64,000 nt of DNA from Variovorax boronicumulans (GTDB lineage Bacteria > Pseudomonadota > Gammaproteobacteria > Burkholderiales > Burkholderiaceae_C): positions 372,001 to 436,000 of the forward strand of contig NZ_JARXVG010000001.1 in NCBI RefSeq assembly GCF_029892485.1, in the 5' to 3' direction. The translations under genes were made by a program, and so were the position numbers. This document shows positions 1 to 9,618 of the stretch, piece after piece. Numbering within the stretch: position 1 is the stretch's first letter; every line of letters begins with the position of its first letter. The notes below the pieces were generated by a model. That model saw only the letters and a list, made by a program, of their open reading frames with translations, did not search any database and was not told the DNA's origin.

Positions 1-408
1 GCCCGCAAGGCCAACACCGATGCGGCCAAGGCGCGCTACACCGAGGCCGTGTCGCTCTACCGCGCGAACGTACGGCAGGCGGTGCGCGAGGTCGAGGAAG
101 CGCTGGTCAACCTCGACGCGACCGACGCCCGCACCACCGACGCCGACAGCGCGGTGAAGAACTACCAGGCCTCCTTCGACGCCACGCAGGCGCGCTACAG
201 CAGCGGCCTCGCCAGCCTGTTCGAGCTGGAGGATTCGCGCCGCACCCTGTTCACCGCGCAGACCGCGCGCGTCACGCTGCAGCGCGAACGCGCCGAAGCC
301 TGGGTGTCGCTGTACCGCTCGATGGGCGGCGGCTGGAACCGGCCTGAATCGTCAGCGTCCTCGTCAATGACCTCTTCCTCGACCTCTACGGTTGCGACGT
401 CACCATGA
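1..408 (+). CDS. TolC-family outer membrane efflux protein, C-terminal part (5' end outside window)
   Basis: The frame is open from base 1 and ends in TGA at 406-408, so only the last 135 residues are present. The helical segments rich in Ala, Arg and Glu, with a motif like RYSSGLASLFELEDSRR followed by a long helix to AWVSLYRSMGGGW, are typical of the last coiled-coil hairpin of TolC/OprM channels. It would form the outer-membrane exit duct of the efflux pump encoded by the next two genes. The stop overlaps the adaptor start as ATGA, which points to translational coupling. A low-complexity Ser/Thr tail ends the protein. The family is clear; the substrate is not. Confidence 0.85.
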   Translation, partial: ARKANTDAAKARYTEAVSLYRANVRQAVREVEEALVNLDATDARTTDADSAVKNYQASFDATQARYSSGLASLFELEDSRRTLFTAQTARVTLQRERAEAWVSLYRSMGGGWNRPESSASSSMTSSSTSTVATSP

Positions 409-1607
409 AAACAATGAAGCGTTCCACCCTCGTCATCGCGCTGCTGGCGCTCGTCATCGTCGCCGTTGCGGCCGTGTGGCTCGTGCGCAAGCCCTCGGGC
501 ACGCCTGCCGAGCAGGCGGCGGCAGCCGCGAAGGCCAAGGACGGCGCGCCGGCGCCCAAGCCCGCGCTCACCGTCACCGTCGCCAAGCCCGAAGCCACCG
601 AGCTGACCGTCACGCTCTCGGCCAACGGCAACGTCGCCGCCTGGCAGGAGGCCGTGGTCGGCTCCGAGTCCAACGGCCTGAGACTCGCCGAGGTGCGCGT
701 GAACGTGGGCGACGTGGTCAAAAAGGGCCAGGTGCTCGCGGTCTTCTCGCCCGAGACGGTGCAGGCCGACATCGCGCAGTCGCGCGCCTCGCTGGCCGAA
801 GCCCGCGCCACCGCGGCCGACGCCGCCGGCAACGCCGCGCGCGCCCGCACGCTGCAGGCCACTGGCGCCCTCAGCCAGCAGCAGATCAACCAGTACCAGA
901 CCACCGAGCAGACCGCCAAGGCGCGCGTCGAGGCCGCCGAGGCCGTGCTGGCCGCGCAGCAGGTGCGCGGACGCAACACGCAGGTGCTGGCGCCGGACGA
1001 CGGCGTGATCTCCGCGCGCACCGCCACGGTGGGCAGCGTGGTCTCGGCCGGCACCGAGCTGTTCCGCCTGATCCGCCAGGGCCGCCTCGAATGGCGCGCC
1101 GAAGTCACCTCGGCCGAACTCGCCCGCATCGCGGTCGGAACGCCCGCCTTCGTGGTCAGCGCCAGCGGTGCGCAGGTGCGCGGCAAGGTGCGCAGCATTG
1201 CGCCGACGGTCGATCCGCAGACGCGCGCGGCGCTGGTCTACGTCGACCTGCCCACGGTGCTGCAGAACACGGGCGTGAAGGCCGGAATGTTCGCGCGCGG
1301 CGACTTCGAACTCGGCCGCAGTTCGGCGCCCACGGTGCCGCAGGCCTCGATCGTTCCGCGCGACGGCTTCAACAACGTGTTCGTGCTGCAGCCCGACAAC
1401 CGCGTCGTGCAGCGCAAGGTGCAGACCGGCCGCCGCCTGGACGACCGCATCGAGATCACCAGCGCGCTGCCCGAAGGCGCACAGGTCGTCGTGCAGGGCG
1501 CGGGCTTCCTGAACGACGGCGACCTGGTGCGCGTGGTGGCGGCAACGCCACCGGCTGCAGCGGCCCAGCCGGCGAAATCCGCGGCCTCCGCCGCGGTTGC
1601 CAAGTAA
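405..1607 (+). CDS. RND efflux periplasmic adaptor (HlyD/AcrA family)
   Basis: 400-residue membrane fusion protein that would bridge the inner-membrane RND pump and the TolC-like channel. Residues 7-27 form one hydrophobic N-terminal segment. There is no lipobox cysteine, so it appears anchored by a transmembrane helix rather than by lipid. A lipoyl-like half motif (VGDVVKKGQVLAVF) sits at 101-114, followed by an Ala/Arg-rich coiled-coil hairpin to about 205 and beta-barrel segments after that. An Ala/Pro-rich linker (30-55) follows the anchor. The start overlaps the stop of the preceding channel gene. The pump follows after 19 bases, so the three genes form one operon. Confidence 0.9.
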   Translation: MKTMKRSTLVIALLALVIVAVAAVWLVRKPSGTPAEQAAAAAKAKDGAPAPKPALTVTVAKPEATELTVTLSANGNVAAWQEAVVGSESNGLRLAEVRVNVGDVVKKGQVLAVFSPETVQADIAQSRASLAEARATAADAAGNAARARTLQATGALSQQQINQYQTTEQTAKARVEAAEAVLAAQQVRGRNTQVLAPDDGVISARTATVGSVVSAGTELFRLIRQGRLEWRAEVTSAELARIAVGTPAFVVSASGAQVRGKVRSIAPTVDPQTRAALVYVDLPTVLQNTGVKAGMFARGDFELGRSSAPTVPQASIVPRDGFNNVFVLQPDNRVVQRKVQTGRRLDDRIEITSALPEGAQVVVQGAGFLNDGDLVRVVAATPPAAAAQPAKSAASAAVAK

Positions 1608-1626
1608 GACAAACAAGGACACGCCC

Positions 1627-4600
1627 ATGAACGTTTCCGCCTGGTCCATACGCAACCCGATTCCGGCGGTGATGCTGTTCGTGCTGCTCACCTTCGGTGG
1701 GCTGCTGTCGTTCAACGCGATGAAGGTGCAGAACTTTCCGGACATCGACCTGCCGACCGTCACGGTCTCGGCGTTGCTGCCCGGTGCCGCGCCTTCGCAG
1801 CTGGAAACCGACGTCGCGCGCAAGCTCGAGAACTCCATCGCCACCGTGCAGGGCTTGAAGCACATCACCACCAAGGTGCAGGACGGCGCCGCCACGCTGA
1901 TCGTCGAGTTCCGCCTCGAGAAGCCCGTGCAGGAAGCCGTGGACGACGTGCGCTCCGCGGTGCAGCGCGTGCGCGCCGACTTGCCGGCCGACGTGCGCGA
2001 CCCGGTGGTCACCAAGCTCGACCTCGCGGGCCAGCCGGTGCTGGCCTTCACCATCGCCTCGTCGCAGATGGACGCCGAGGCGCTCAGCTGGTACGTGGAC
2101 AACGACATCACCAAGAAGCTGCTCGCGCTGCCCGGCGTGGGCGCGGTGAACCGCGTGGGCGGCGTCACGCGCCAGGTGCACATCGACCTGGACCCGAGCA
2201 AGCTGCAGGCGCTGGGCGCCTCGGCCGGCGACATCTCGCGCCAGCTGCGCCAGGTGCAGGTGGAAAGCGCCGGTGGCCGTTTCGACCTGGGCGGTAGCGA
2301 GCAGCCGGTGCGCACGCTCGCCACGGTGCAGTCGGCCGACCAGTTGGCCGACATCCAGATCGTGCTGTCCGACGGCCGCCGCGTGCGACTGGACCAGGTG
2401 GCGCGCATCAGCGACACCATCGCCGAGCCGCGCTCGGGCGCCCTCCTCAACGGCAAGCCGGTGGTGGGCTTCGAAGTGGCCCGCAGCCGCGGCGCGAGTG
2501 AAGTGGAAGTGGGCCATGCGGTGCAGAAGGCGCTGGCCGACATGCGCGCGCAACGCCCCGACATCGAGCTGACCGAAGCCTTCAACTTCGTCGACCCGGT
2601 GGAAGAGGAATACAACGGCTCGCTGCACCTGCTGTACGAAGGCGCCATCCTCGCGGTGATCGTGGTGTGGCTGTTCCTGCGCGACTGGCGCGCGACCTTC
2701 GTCTCGGCCGTGGCGCTGCCGATGTCGGTGATTCCGGCCTTCATCGGCATGTACCTGCTGGGCTTCTCGGTCAACGTCATTTCGCTGCTCGCGCTCTCGC
2801 TGGTGGTCGGGATACTGGTGGACGATGCGATCGTGGAGGTCGAGAACATCGTGCGGCACTTGCGCATGGGCAAGACGCCGTTCCAGGCGGCGATGGAGGC
2901 CGCCGACGAAATCGGCCTGGCCGTGATCGCCACCACCTTCACGCTGATCGCGGTGTTCCTGCCCACGGCCTTCATGAGCGGCGTGGCCGGCAAGTTCTTC
3001 AAGCAGTTCGGCTGGACGGCCTCGCTCGCGGTGTTCGCATCGCTGGTGGTCGCGCGGGTGCTCACGCCGATGATGGCGGCCTACATCCTCAAGCCCATCG
3101 TCGGCGAAGAAAAAGAGCCCGGCTGGCTGCGCTGGTACATGCGCGCCGTGGAATGGAGCACGCACAACCGCTTCAAGACGATGGTGATGGCCACCCTCTT
3201 CTTCTTCGGTTCGCTGGCGATGATCCCGCTGCTCAAGACCGGCTTCATTCCGGCGGACGACAACTCGCAGACGCAGGTGTACCTCTCGCTCGCGCCCGGC
3301 TCCACGCTCGCGCAGACCACCGCGGCCGCGGAGGAAACGCGCAACCGCGTGATGAAGATCGCGCACGTCAAGAGCGTCTACACCACGGTGGCCGGCGGCA
3401 GCGCGGGCGGCGACCCCTTCGCCAGCTTCGGCACGCCCGAGACGCGCAAGGCCACGCTCACCATCAAGCTGGACCCGCGCGGCGACCGGCCGAGAAAGCA
3501 GGTGATCGAGAACCAGATCCGCACCGCCCTCGAAACCCTGCCCGGCGTGCGCAGCACCGTGGGCCTGGGCGGCTCGGGCGAGAAGTACATCCTGGCGCTC
3601 ACCGGCGAAGACCCCGTGGCATTGGCAACCGCCGCCAGCGCGGTCGAGAAGGACCTGCGCACCATCGCGGGCCTGGGCAACATCACCTCCACCGCGAGCC
3701 TGATCCGCCCCGAGATCGCCGTGCGCCCCGACTTCGCGCGCGCTGCAGACCTGGGCGTGACCAGTGCCGCCATTGCCGAGACGCTGCGCGTGGCCACGCT
3801 GGGCGACTACGACCAGTCGCTCGCCAAGCTCAACCTCGCGCAGCGGCAGGTGCCGATCGTGGTGAAGCTGGAAGACTCGGCGCGCAAGGACCTCGATCTG
3901 CTCGGGCGCCTCTCGGTGCCCGGTGCGCGCGGCCCCGTCATGCTGAACCAGGTGGCCTCGCTCACCATGGAAGGCGGCCCGGCCGTGATCGACCGCTACG
4001 ACCGCTCGCGCAACGTCAACTTCGAGATCGAACTCTCCAGCGTGGGCCTGGGCGATGCGAAGACCGCGGTGATGAACCTCCCCTCGATCCAGCAACTGCC
4101 GCCCGGCGTGCGCGTGACCGAGGTGGGCGACGCCGAAGTCATGACCGAGCTCTTCGCAAGCTTCGGCCTCGCGATGCTGACCGGCGTGCTGTGCATCTAC
4201 ATCGTGCTGGTGCTGCTGTTCAAGGACTTCCTGCACCCGGTGACCATCCTGTGCGCGCTGCCGCTCGCGCTCGGCGGCGCCTTTGTGGGCCTCTTGATCG
4301 GGCAGAAGGCGCTCTCGATGCCGTCGCTGATCGGGCTCATCATGCTCATGGGCATCGCAACGAAGAACTCGATTCTTCTGGTCGAGTACGCCATCGTGGC
4401 GCGCCGCGACCACGGCATGAGCCGCTGGGACGCGCTGCGCGATGCCTGCCACAAGCGGGCGCGGCCCATCATCATGACCACGCTCGCCATGGGCGCCGGC
4501 ATGCTGCCGATCGCCGTGGGCTTCGGCGCCGCCGACTCCAGCTTCCGCTCGCCGATGGCGATGGCGGTGATCGGCGGGCTGATCACCTCGACCGTGCTGA

Positions 4601-4743
4601 GCCTGCTGGTGGTGCCCGCGGTGTTCACCTACGTGGACGACATCGAGCACTGGATCAAGCGCACCGTGCGCAGGCTGCGCGGGCAGCCGGCCGATCCGCA
4701 CATCGACGACGACCTGGTCGAGACGCCGCGGCCCGCGTCCTGA
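1627..4743 (+). CDS. RND family efflux pump inner-membrane subunit (AcrB/MexB-like, HAE-1 type)
   Basis: 1038 residues, close to the usual length of proton-driven HAE-1 pumps. The start ATG at 1627 is chosen because AAGGA lies eight bases upstream and the protein then begins with the classic RND N-terminal helix (SIRNPIPAVMLFVLL). Transmembrane helix 4 carries the proton-relay pair D399-D400 (GILVDDAIVEVENI). The helix-10 lysine is K913 in GIATKNSILLVEYA. Two large periplasmic loops interrupt the two six-helix halves, as in the family. It probably exports drugs, solvents or metabolites together with the adaptor and channel upstream. Substrate specificity cannot be read from the sequence, and no dedicated regulator is visible within the window. 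Confidence 0.93.
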   Translation: MNVSAWSIRNPIPAVMLFVLLTFGGLLSFNAMKVQNFPDIDLPTVTVSALLPGAAPSQLETDVARKLENSIATVQGLKHITTKVQDGAATLIVEFRLEKPVQEAVDDVRSAVQRVRADLPADVRDPVVTKLDLAGQPVLAFTIASSQMDAEALSWYVDNDITKKLLALPGVGAVNRVGGVTRQVHIDLDPSKLQALGASAGDISRQLRQVQVESAGGRFDLGGSEQPVRTLATVQSADQLADIQIVLSDGRRVRLDQVARISDTIAEPRSGALLNGKPVVGFEVARSRGASEVEVGHAVQKALADMRAQRPDIELTEAFNFVDPVEEEYNGSLHLLYEGAILAVIVVWLFLRDWRATFVSAVALPMSVIPAFIGMYLLGFSVNVISLLALSLVVGILVDDAIVEVENIVRHLRMGKTPFQAAMEAADEIGLAVIATTFTLIAVFLPTAFMSGVAGKFFKQFGWTASLAVFASLVVARVLTPMMAAYILKPIVGEEKEPGWLRWYMRAVEWSTHNRFKTMVMATLFFFGSLAMIPLLKTGFIPADDNSQTQVYLSLAPGSTLAQTTAAAEETRNRVMKIAHVKSVYTTVAGGSAGGDPFASFGTPETRKATLTIKLDPRGDRPRKQVIENQIRTALETLPGVRSTVGLGGSGEKYILALTGEDPVALATAASAVEKDLRTIAGLGNITSTASLIRPEIAVRPDFARAADLGVTSAAIAETLRVATLGDYDQSLAKLNLAQRQVPIVVKLEDSARKDLDLLGRLSVPGARGPVMLNQVASLTMEGGPAVIDRYDRSRNVNFEIELSSVGLGDAKTAVMNLPSIQQLPPGVRVTEVGDAEVMTELFASFGLAMLTGVLCIYIVLVLLFKDFLHPVTILCALPLALGGAFVGLLIGQKALSMPSLIGLIMLMGIATKNSILLVEYAIVARRDHGMSRWDALRDACHKRARPIIMTTLAMGAGMLPIAVGFGAADSSFRSPMAMAVIGGLITSTVLSLLVVPAVFTYVDDIEHWIKRTVRRLRGQPADPHIDDDLVETPRPAS

Positions 4744-4755
4744 CTTTGTGTTGTC

Positions 4756-4870
4756 CCCTCTCCCGCTTGCGGGAGAGGGTTAGGGTGAGGGTGTGTGCCT
4801 ACGACAAGGCGCGGCGCCCGAGTGAATGCCGCAGCCCTCACCCCGCCCTCTCCCGCAAGCGGGAGAGGGA
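4756..4870. repeat. Paired inverted REP-like palindromic elements
   Basis: Two copies of a GC-rich palindrome (CCCTCTCCC-loop-GGGAGAGGG with a flanking TAGGGTGAGGG arm) lie head to head, at about 4756-4793 and 4835-4870, separated by about 40 bases. Each can fold alone and the pair can fold together. The same family recurs at 25634-25748. The position directly after the RND pump stop suggests mRNA end protection or transcription termination; that role is inferred. Confidence 0.8.
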
Positions 4871-4878
4871 GCAATACC

Positions 4879-6221
4879 TCAAACAGCAAAAGTCGTATCG
4901 AGCCAGTCGCCGATGCGGGCCATCGCCAGGCGCTGCGCCCCCGCATGGCAATGCGCACCGGCACCCAGCGTGTCGTCGAGTGCGAGAAAGGTCTTCGGGC
5001 ATGTCAGGTGCGCATACAGCATCTCGGGCTGGCCCTTGAAGAACATGTCGTTGGCGGCAGCGCACACCAGCGTCGGGCACTGGATGCGCTCGGCCACGCC
5101 GTCGGCCACGTGGTAGTCCAGCAGCGTCGAGAGATAACCGCGCGCCGTGCCCTTGCCGGTGACCCAGGCGCCATGGCCGAAGGCCCAGCGCGCCTGCGCG
5201 TCGTGTGCGGCCATCTGCGCGAGCGCCTTGTCGATGTCCGGCGCTGAAGGCGCCGTGAGCACGCGGCGGGCCACCTCGCGCTGGCCGCCGAACATGGGAA
5301 GCGTCTTCACGCCCATGTCGTAGATGCCGTCCAGCGCAATCAGTGCGCGAATGCGCGGCTCGAACGCCGCCGCGCGCGGCGCCAGCACGCCGCCCAGGCT
5401 GTTGCCCAGCAGCGCAACGCGCTGCGCATCGACATCGGGCCGCACGAGCACATGGTCGAGCACCGGCCCGACCACCCGCTCCCAGTCGGGGCGCAGCACC
5501 AGGCCTTCGCGGTGCATAGGGCCGGCTGGCCGGGGCCGTCGAAGCTCAGCACGTTGTAGCCGCGCTCGGCCAGCGCGGCGGCGGCGACGTAGTGCATCTC
5601 TTCGACCGAGCCGTCGAAGCCGTTGTGCATGACCACGGTCGGGCGACGCTTTGCGCCCTTGCCGGCGGCGCGATAGAAATAGCCCGGCAGGCTCGTGCCC
5701 TCGTAGCGGATGCGCACCGGCTCGATCGCGCCGTCGGCGAGCCGCACGGCCGCGCGGAAGCACTCGACGCTGCGGTCGTAGGCTGCGTTGATGCGCGGGT
5801 CGGCCGGGTTGCCGTGCAGGAAGAACTCCGCGCTGCGGTAGTAGTTGGAAGCGCGGAAGAACGCATCGCGTGCGCTGACGTGGTGACCGGCGGCCAGGCT
5901 TTGCTGCGCCTCCGCGGCCACACGGTCGGCGGTGAGGCACCATTCGTCGTGCCAGCTGTCGTAGTCGCCGCCGCGGATGCGCTGGGCGGTCATCACCACC
6001 TCGCCGAAATCAGCGCCGCCGTAGGCGATGTGGCCGAAGGAGCGCAGGGTCTCGTACCAGAAGGTCTCGTCCTTCTCGAAGAGAAAAGGCTTCAGGCCGG
6101 GGGCGGCAGCTGCGGGCGACTCGCCCGCGGATGCCTGCGGGCCTGTTTCCACGGCGTTGGCACCGAGTGCGACGGCACCCACGGCAGCAAGGATCGAGCG
6201 GGCGAAATGACGGCGTTCCAT
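4879..6221 (-). pseudogene. AYG1-type alpha/beta hydrolase, interrupted by a one-base frameshift
   Basis: The N-terminal part begins at ATG 6221 (AAGGA upstream) with a Tat-like signal (MERRHFARSILAAVGAVA). It runs through a helical domain to a conserved FDGPGQP loop. The reading then leaves frame near 5519-5526, and the C-terminal half continues in another frame from PMHREGLVLRPDWERV. That half contains the nucleophile elbow GNSLGG and ends at 4879. Restoring one G or C in the run at 5519-5526 gives a continuous protein of about 446 residues with GQPGPMHRE across the joint. The fold resembles FrsA/AYG1 and dihydroxypseudooxynicotine-hydrolase relatives that cleave C-C or ester bonds. It is either a recent pseudogene or a sequencing error. 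Confidence 0.8.
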
Positions 6222-6406
6222 GGTGAGTTCCTTTGGTGGTGTTCCGGCCGGTGAAGACAACGGCGTCTTCTGGTGCGGGACTCTAGGAACGCATGCGGCG
6301 CGGCGCATCCGGCTTGCGACGAAATGCATCGGACATGGCGCGAACGGTCACCGTGGTGCGCCAACGGTGGCCTGTCCGGCCCTGCCTCGCAGGCGGCCGG
6401 AAAGAA

Positions 6407-6438
6407 AAATGCCGCGGGGCCTGGGCGCCGCGGCATTT
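6407..6438 (-). terminator. Rho-independent terminator of tctCBA
   Basis: An 11-base stem (AAATGCCGCGG paired with CCGCGGCATTT) with a ten-base loop is followed on the minus strand by TTTTTCTTTCC. It lies about 30 bases beyond the tctA stop, which is the expected place for the end of the operon. Confidence 0.85.
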
Positions 6439-6469
6439 CGGGAAAGATGACGAAGAAAGCGAAAGCGCG

Positions 6470-7993
6470 TCAGGCGTCCAGCTGCGCCAGCCGCTTCAAC
6501 TTGCGCTCGCTCATGCGCTTGGCCAGGCGCGGCAGCACCAGCACGGCCACCACGATGATCACCAGCGTGATCGACATCGGGCGCTGGAAGAACACCACCG
6601 CGCTGCCCTCGCCGATGGACATGGCATTGCGAAGCTGCGCCTCGGCCAGAGGCCCGAGGATCATGCCGACCACCACGGGGGCCGTCGGGAAATCGAAGCG
6701 CCGCATCACCACACCGAGCAGGCCGATGGCGTAGAGCAGGAACAGGTCGAACGCGCTCTGGCGCATGCCGTAGGCACCGACCGTCGCAAAGATCAGGATG
6801 CCGGCATAGAGCTGCGGCTTGGGGATCTTCAACAGCTTGACCCACAGGCCCACCATCGGCAGGTTCAGCACCAGCAGCATCACGTTGCCGATGTAGAGCG
6901 AGGCGATCAGCGCCCACACCAGCGCGGCCGACGTGGTGAAGAGCTGCGGGCCCGGCTGGATGCCGTAGTTCTGGAACGCGCCCAGCAGGATGGCGGTGGT
7001 GTTCGAGGTCGGGATGCCGAGCGTGAGCAGCGGAATCAGCGCGGCCGTCACCGTGGCGTTGTTGGCGGCCTCGGGGCCGGCCACGCCTTCGATGGCGCCG
7101 GTGGTGCCGAACTCGGCCTTGGCGTCCTTGTCCTTGGCGAGCTTCTTTTCCATCGCGTAGCTCAGGAAGGTCGGGATCTCGGTGCCGCCGGCCGGGATGC
7201 AGCCGAAGGGCGTGCCGATGGCGGTGCCGCGCAGCCACGCAGGGATCGAACGCTTCCAGTCGCGCTTGGTCATGTGCACGCGGCTGAGCTTGTTCTGGCC
7301 CTCGGTGACCTTGCCTTCGTAGAGCACCGCATAGAGCACCTCGGCCACGGCGAACAGGCCGACCGCGACCAGCACGATCTCGATGCCGTCCAGCAGCTCG
7401 GGCACGCCGCCGGTGTAGCGGCCCTGGCCGGAGATCTGGTCCAGGCCCACGCAGCCGGCCGCAAGACCCACGAACAGCGCCGTCATGCCGCGCAGCGTGC
7501 TCTTGCCGAGCACCGCGCTCACCGTGGTGAAGGCCAGCAGCATCAAGAGGAAATACTCGGGCGGCCCGAGCTTGACCGCGAACTCGGCCACGAAGGGCGC
7601 GAATAGCGTGACGATGACGGTGGCGATGGTGCCGGCCACGAAGGAGCCGATGGCCGCGGTGGCAAGCGCCGCGCCCGCCCGGCCGCTCTTGGCCATCTTG
7701 TTGCCCTCCATCGCGGTCACCATGCTGGCGGTTTCGCCGGGCGTGTTGAGCAGGATGGACGTGGTCGAGCCGCCGTACATGGCGCCGTAGTAGATGCCCG
7801 AGAAGAAGATCATCGAGGCCGTGATGTCGACCTTGCCGGTGATCGGCAGCAGCATGGCCACCGCCACCGCCGGGCCGATGCCGGGCAGCACGCCCACGGC
7901 CGTGCCCAGGGCACAGCCGACCAGGCACCAGAGCAGATTGATCGGGGTGATCGCCGTGGCGAAACCCGCCATGAGTGCGTTGAAGATCTCCAT
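6470..7993 (-). CDS. tctA: Tripartite tricarboxylate transporter, large permease TctA
   Basis: 507-residue polytopic inner-membrane protein with about eleven to twelve hydrophobic helices. It carries the two family hallmarks: a Gly/Pro loop near the N-terminus ([17 protein letters not shown]) and a second repeat loop [15 protein letters not shown] followed by GIQPGPQLF. TctA carries the substrate path of the TTT system, driven by ion gradients and fed by the periplasmic protein TctC. The start [10 protein letters not shown] was chosen because it lies one base after the tctB stop and matches the family N-terminus; a longer reading would run into tctB. It is the last gene of tctC-tctB-tctA. Confidence 0.93.
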   Translation of the reverse strand: MEIFNALMAGFATAITPINLLWCLVGCALGTAVGVLPGIGPAVAVAMLLPITGKVDITASMIFFSGIYYGAMYGGSTTSILLNTPGETASMVTAMEGNKMAKSGRAGAALATAAIGSFVAGTIATVIVTLFAPFVAEFAVKLGPPEYFLLMLLAFTTVSAVLGKSTLRGMTALFVGLAAGCVGLDQISGQGRYTGGVPELLDGIEIVLVAVGLFAVAEVLYAVLYEGKVTEGQNKLSRVHMTKRDWKRSIPAWLRGTAIGTPFGCIPAGGTEIPTFLSYAMEKKLAKDKDAKAEFGTTGAIEGVAGPEAANNATVTAALIPLLTLGIPTSNTTAILLGAFQNYGIQPGPQLFTTSAALVWALIASLYIGNVMLLVLNLPMVGLWVKLLKIPKPQLYAGILIFATVGAYGMRQSAFDLFLLYAIGLLGVVMRRFDFPTAPVVVGMILGPLAEAQLRNAMSIGEGSAVVFFQRPMSITLVIIVVAVLVLPRLAKRMSERKLKRLAQLDA

Positions 7994-7994
7994 G

Positions 7995-8546
7995 TCAGAG
8001 CCACCCGGTCGTTGTGAGGCCCGGCAGGCTGATGGCCAGGAACTGCGTGAACATCCAGAACACCGGGGCGGCAATGAGCGCGCCGGTGACGAAGTCGATG
8101 GCGAAGGTGCGCGGCGAATTCACGCCGGCCTGCCCGCTCGCGCGGCGCAGGCCCTGCACGGCCAGCAGGTAGCACAGCGTGCAACTGAGGATGAAGCCCA
8201 GGGTGGTGATGAGCGCCGCGTTGAGCAGCAAGCCCGCCGAGACCCAGACGAAACCGGGCCAGTAGGCGCGGTCGGCGCCCGTGGGCGGATCGAGTTCGCG
8301 AAAGCCGCCGGTGCGCGCTTCCCAGAGGATCCAGGCGCCGCAGAGCACGAGCACCACGGACACCATCCAGGGCAGGAAGTTGGGGCCGACGCCGCCGTAG
8401 CCGGCTTCGGAAGAAATGCCGATGGCGCCGAAGGCCAGCGCGAGGCCGGTCAGCAGGACGCCTGCGCCTACGAGGGTTTGCGGCCAAACCGCCGCTGCTT
8501 GGGCCGCTGTATCTGGCGGCGAGACCGAGGGTTCTGGAGTTGTCAT
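7995..8546 (-). CDS. tctB: Tripartite tricarboxylate transporter, small permease TctB
   Basis: 183-residue membrane protein with four predicted helices, typical for TctB. This subunit is poorly conserved but always sits next to TctA. The N-terminal 25 residues are a polar Pro/Ser-rich stretch before the first helix (TLVGAGVLLTGLALAFGAIG). A motif GYGGVGPNFLPW follows helix 1 and resembles the periplasmic loop of other TctB proteins. The stop is one base from the tctA start, so the two are translationally linked. A strong stem-loop separates it from tctC upstream. Confidence 0.88.
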   Translation of the reverse strand: MTTPEPSVSPPDTAAQAAAVWPQTLVGAGVLLTGLALAFGAIGISSEAGYGGVGPNFLPWMVSVVLVLCGAWILWEARTGGFRELDPPTGADRAYWPGFVWVSAGLLLNAALITTLGFILSCTLCYLLAVQGLRRASGQAGVNSPRTFAIDFVTGALIAAPVFWMFTQFLAISLPGLTTTGWL

Positions 8547-8581
8547 TTTTGCGCCCGGAATGTGGTGCTGGATTTGAAAAC

Positions 8582-8615
8582 GGCACGCTGTCGTCTCTTG
8601 CGAGGACAGCGTGCC
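8582..8615 (-). terminator. Intercistronic stem-loop between tctC and tctB (partial terminator or mRNA stabiliser)
   Basis: A perfect 11-base-pair stem, GGCACGCTGTC with GACAGCGTGCC, encloses a 12-base loop. On the minus strand it is followed by GTTTTC. It lies in the 112-base gap between the binding-protein gene and the permease genes. In binding-protein operons such structures often keep the periplasmic component more abundant than the membrane parts; here that function is inferred. Confidence 0.7.
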
Positions 8616-8658
8616 ATTCGGCATGCGAGAAGGCAGGCAGTTGGCGCGCTGTGCGCCC

Positions 8659-9618
8659 TCAGACCATGCCGGACTTGGTCATGATGGCCCTGAGGCTGGC
8701 GAAGTCGTCATCGACGAACTTGGCGAACGCATCGCCCGACAGCACGGCCGCCGTCCACTCGTTCTTCTTGAGCGACTCGGCCCACGACGGGCTCTTGAGC
8801 GCAGCCAGCACCATGTCGGTCAGCGCCTTGCGTTGCTCGGCCGAGATGCCGGGGGCGCCGTACACGCCGCGCCAGTTGCCGATTTCCACGTCGATGCCCT
8901 GCTCCTTCAGCGTCGGCACGTTGATGCCCGGCAGGCGCTGGGCCGAGGTGACGGCAATGGCCTTCATCTTGCCGGCGGCGATGTATTCGGCGAATTCGCT
9001 GTAGCCGCTGCCGCCGATGGTGACGTTGCCGCCCAGGATGGCCGCGGTGGCTTCGCCGCCTCCGCGGAAGGCCACGTAGTTGATCTTGGAAGGATCGGCG
9101 CCGACCTTCTGCGCGATCATGGCCGCGGCGATGTGCTCTGTGGAGCCGCGCGAACCGCCGCCCCACTTGACGCTGCCCGGGTCCTTCTTGAGCTGCTCGA
9201 CCACGTCCTTCATGGTCTTGAACGGCGAGTTGGACGGCAGCACGAACACGTTGTATTCGGTGGTCAGGCGCGCGATGGGCGTGGCCTGCTCGAGCTTGAC
9301 CGGCGGCTTGCCGGTGATGATGCCGCCCAGCATGACCGAGCCCATGACCATCAGCGCATTCGGGTCGGCCTTGGAGCCGTTGACGAACTGGGCCAGGCCC
9401 AGTGCGCCGGCGGCGCCGCCCTTGTTGTCGTAGGTGACGGTGTCGGCCACCTTGGCGTCGCTCAGGGCCTTGCCCAACGCGCGGCCGGTGGTGTCCCAGC
9501 CGCCGCCCGGGTTGGCGGGGATCATCATCTTGACGTTGGCTGCGGCACGCGCCGAGAGCGGCAGCGCTCCAGCGGCGGCCAGTGCGGCCAGGGACTTCAA
9601 AAAGGTATCGCGACGCAT
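8659..9618 (-). CDS. tctC: Tripartite tricarboxylate transporter substrate-binding protein TctC
   Basis: 319-residue periplasmic binding protein of the Bug/TctC family. The N-terminus MRRDTFLKSLAALAAAGALP is a signal peptide ending near ARA (residue 25). It is followed by the family signature MIPANPGGGWDTTGRALG that shapes the carboxylate-binding pocket. GGAG lies about ten bases upstream of the chosen ATG. It should capture a di- or tricarboxylate such as citrate and deliver it to TctAB. It is the first gene of the operon and is divergent from tctD across a 140-base gap that must hold both promoters. The exact ligand is uncertain because Bug proteins are diverse. Confidence 0.93.
   Translation of the reverse strand: MRRDTFLKSLAALAAAGALPLSARAAANVKMMIPANPGGGWDTTGRALGKALSDAKVADTVTYDNKGGAAGALGLAQFVNGSKADPNALMVMGSVMLGGIITGKPPVKLEQATPIARLTTEYNVFVLPSNSPFKTMKDVVEQLKKDPGSVKWGGGSRGSTEHIAAAMIAQKVGADPSKINYVAFRGGGEATAAILGGNVTIGGSGYSEFAEYIAAGKMKAIAVTSAQRLPGINVPTLKEQGIDVEIGNWRGVYGAPGISAEQRKALTDMVLAALKSPSWAESLKKNEWTAAVLSGDAFAKFVDDDFASLRAIMTKSGMV

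Noticed and set aside
195-4701. Very long open frames on the minus strand opposite the RND genes
   Set aside because: They are antisense shadows produced by high GC and codon bias; their products are low-complexity Arg/His-rich and match no family, while the plus-strand proteins are full-length RND components.
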